A stretch of DNA of 6,320 bases, taken from positions 1-6,320 of the forward strand of contig JAFAQI010000276.1 in the NCBI GenBank assembly GCA_019246495.1, given 5' to 3'. The notes beneath the pieces are model-generated. The model ran no database searches. It was not told where the DNA came from and saw nothing but the letters and a program-made list of their open reading frames with translations. Made by a program: the position numbers and the translations under genes. Below, piece after piece: positions 4,669-6,320 of this stretch. The DNA is from Frankiales bacterium. Lineage in GTDB: Bacteria; Actinomycetota; Actinomycetes; JAFAQI01. Position 1 is the first letter of the stretch; each line of letters begins with the position of its first letter.

Positions 4669-6320
4669 ATGGCACGAGCGGTCGGCATCGACCTCGGTAC
4701 GACGAACAGCGTCGTCACCGTCCTCGAAGGCGGCGAGCCCAACGTCATCGCCAACGCCGAGGGCTCCCGGACGACGCCCAGCGTCGTCGCGTTCGCCAAG
4801 AACGGCGAAGTCCTGGTCGGCGAGGTCGCCAAGCGGCAGGCCGTCACCAACCCGGACCGCACGATCCGGTCGGTCAAGCGCCACATGGGCACCGACTGGA
4901 CCGTCTCCATCGACGGCAAGGACATGACGCCGCAGCAGATCTCGGCGTTCATCCTCCAGAAGCTCAAGCGGGACGCGGAGGCCTACCTCGGCGAAACCGT
5001 GACTGACGCGGTGATCACCGTCCCGGCGTACTTCTCAGACCACAAGCGCCAGGCGACGAAGGAGGCCGGCCAGATCGCCGGACTCAACGTCCTGCGCATC
5101 ATCAACGAGCCGACCGCGGCAGCGCTCGCCTACGGGCTCGACAAGGAGTCCGACCAGACGATCCTCGTCTTCGACCTCGGCGGCGGCACGTTCGACGTAT
5201 CGCTGCTCGAGATCGGCGATGGCGTCATCGAGGTCAAGGCGACCAGCGGTGACAACAACCTCGGTGGCGATGACTGGGACGAGCGCGTCGTCGACTGGCT
5301 CGTCACGACGTTCAAGAACAACCACGGCATCGACCTGTCCAAGGACAAGATGGCGATGCAGCGGCTTCGTGAAGCCGCCGAGAAGGCGAAGATCGAGCTG
5401 TCGTCGTCGAGCGAGGCGACGATCAACCTGCCCTACATCACCGCGAGCGGCGACGGTCCGCTGCACCTCGAGGAGAAGCTCACCCGCGCGGAGTTCCAGC
5501 GGATGACGAGCGATCTGCTCGACCGGTGCAAGGGCCCGTTCCAGCAGGCCATCAAGGATGCCGGCATCTCCGTTGCGGACATCCACCACGTCGTGCTCGT
5601 CGGCGGCTCGACCCGCATGCCTGCGGTCGTCGACGTCGTCAAGGAACTCACCGGCGGCAAGGAGCCCAACAAGGGCGTCAACCCGGACGAGGTCGTCGCC
5701 GTCGGCGCCGCGCTTCAGGCCGGCGTGCTCAAGGGTGAGGTCAAGGACGTCCTGCTTCTCGACGTCACGCCGCTGTCGCTCGGCATCGAAACCAAGGGCG
5801 GCATCTTCACGAAGCTGATCGAGCGCAACACCACGATCCCGACCAAGCGCAGCGAGATCTTCACGACGGCTGACGACAACCAGCCCTCGGTGCAGATCCA
5901 GGTCTACCAAGGCGAGCGCGAGATCGCGTCGTACAACAAGCGGCTCGGCATGTTCGAGCTGACCGGCCTTCCGCCGGCCCCGCGCGGTGTGCCGCAGATC
6001 GAGGTCACGTTCGACATCGACGCGAACGGCATCGTCCACGTGTCGGCGAAGGACCTTGGCACGGGCAAGGAGCAGTCGATGACGATCACCGGCGGCTCGG
6101 CGCTGCCGAAGGACGACATCGAGCGGATGATGCGCGAGGCCGAGCAGTTCGCCGAGGAGGACAAGAAGCGGCGCGAGGCGGCGGAGACCCGCAACCAGGC
6201 GGAGACGCTCGTCTACTCGACCGAGAAGTTCATCACTGACAACGGTGACAAGGTGCCGGACGACCTCAAGACCGAGGTCACGACGGCGGTCGGTGACGTG
6301 AAGAAGGCACTCGATGCCGA
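4669..6320 (+). CDS. dnaK: Chaperone DnaK (Hsp70), 3' end outside window
   Basis: ATP-driven cytosolic chaperone that binds exposed hydrophobic peptides, working with DnaJ and GrpE. The window holds 550 complete codons; actinobacterial DnaK is usually about 610-625 residues, so only the C-terminal lid is missing. Nucleotide-binding signatures are GIDLGTTNS (6-14), [10 protein letters not shown] (169-178) and LVGGSTRMP (310-318). The interdomain linker DVLLLD is at 360-365, followed by the beta-sandwich substrate domain and the start of the helical lid. The linker lies about 28 residues earlier than in Escherichia coli DnaK, the known Gram-positive deletion in the ATPase domain. The proline switch pair appears as P119 and R127. 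Residues 125-126 are His-Lys where most DnaK proteins have Ala-Gln or a similar pair. grpE, dnaJ and hspR are expected just downstream but are not visible. HAIR sites upstream indicate HspR control. Confidence 0.98.
   Translation, partial: MARAVGIDLGTTNSVVTVLEGGEPNVIANAEGSRTTPSVVAFAKNGEVLVGEVAKRQAVTNPDRTIRSVKRHMGTDWTVSIDGKDMTPQQISAFILQKLKRDAEAYLGETVTDAVITVPAYFSDHKRQATKEAGQIAGLNVLRIINEPTAAALAYGLDKESDQTILVFDLGGGTFDVSLLEIGDGVIEVKATSGDNNLGGDDWDERVVDWLVTTFKNNHGIDLSKDKMAMQRLREAAEKAKIELSSSSEATINLPYITASGDGPLHLEEKLTRAEFQRMTSDLLDRCKGPFQQAIKDAGISVADIHHVVLVGGSTRMPAVVDVVKELTGGKEPNKGVNPDEVVAVGAALQAGVLKGEVKDVLLLDVTPLSLGIETKGGIFTKLIERNTTIPTKRSEIFTTADDNQPSVQIQVYQGEREIASYNKRLGMFELTGLPPAPRGVPQIEVTFDIDANGIVHVSAKDLGTGKEQSMTITGGSALPKDDIERMMREAEQFAEEDKKRREAAETRNQAETLVYSTEKFITDNGDKVPDDLKTEVTTAVGDVKKALDA

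Noticed and set aside
5035..6039. 334-codon open frame antisense to dnaK
   Set aside because: Long antisense frames opposite Hsp70 genes are a known artefact, once annotated as a NAD-glutamate dehydrogenase-like family. It is rich in Asp/Arg/Val/Leu, has no recognisable fold, and the dnaK strand is clearly coding.

Overview
This is a window of high-GC chromosomal DNA that looks actinobacterial. The support is a codon third position that is almost always G or C, a Gram-positive-type DnaK, HspR-type (HAIR) operators in front of dnaK, and an ETF-oxidising Fe-S membrane reductase closely resembling mycobacterial EtfD (Rv0338c). The genus cannot be named from this stretch. All genes look like ordinary chromosomal genes. 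I see no transposase, integrase, CRISPR array, phage gene or defence system.

Layout. Left part (95-1196, + strand): a DUF5698/UPF0316-type membrane protein, overlapped at its end by a GNAT N-acetyltransferase. A tRNA-Gly(CCC) on the minus strand (1188-1258) meets the acetyltransferase tail to tail and overlaps its last nine bases. Middle part (1338-4459, minus strand): a probable transcription unit running right to left. It holds a 47-residue single-span membrane peptide, then the 792-residue membrane-anchored Fe-S reductase (etfD-like), then a 172-residue membrane-anchored protein of unknown function whose ATG directly follows the etfD stop codon. Right part (4669-6320, + strand): dnaK, cut by the window edge after 550 complete codons.

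The divergent region between the 47-residue ORF and dnaK (4460-4668) is the most information-rich non-coding stretch. It carries two HAIR-like inverted repeats (4516-4536 and 4568-4588), a good sigma70-type promoter for dnaK between and within them, an A8 tract, a perfect inverted repeat just in front of the small ORF, and a hairpin at the predicted 5' end of the dnaK mRNA.

How the genes relate. DnaK is the Hsp70 chaperone, expected to be repressed by HspR through the HAIR sites and induced by protein damage. The EtfD-like protein should pass electrons from acyl-CoA dehydrogenases, via electron-transfer flavoprotein, to menaquinone during fatty-acid oxidation. The two units share one regulatory region, so common control by HspR is possible but unproven. 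The most useful leads are the unknown protein translationally coupled to EtfD, the small membrane peptide ahead of it, and the HAIR site that also looks like an intrinsic terminator on the other strand. I found no clear new biological system.
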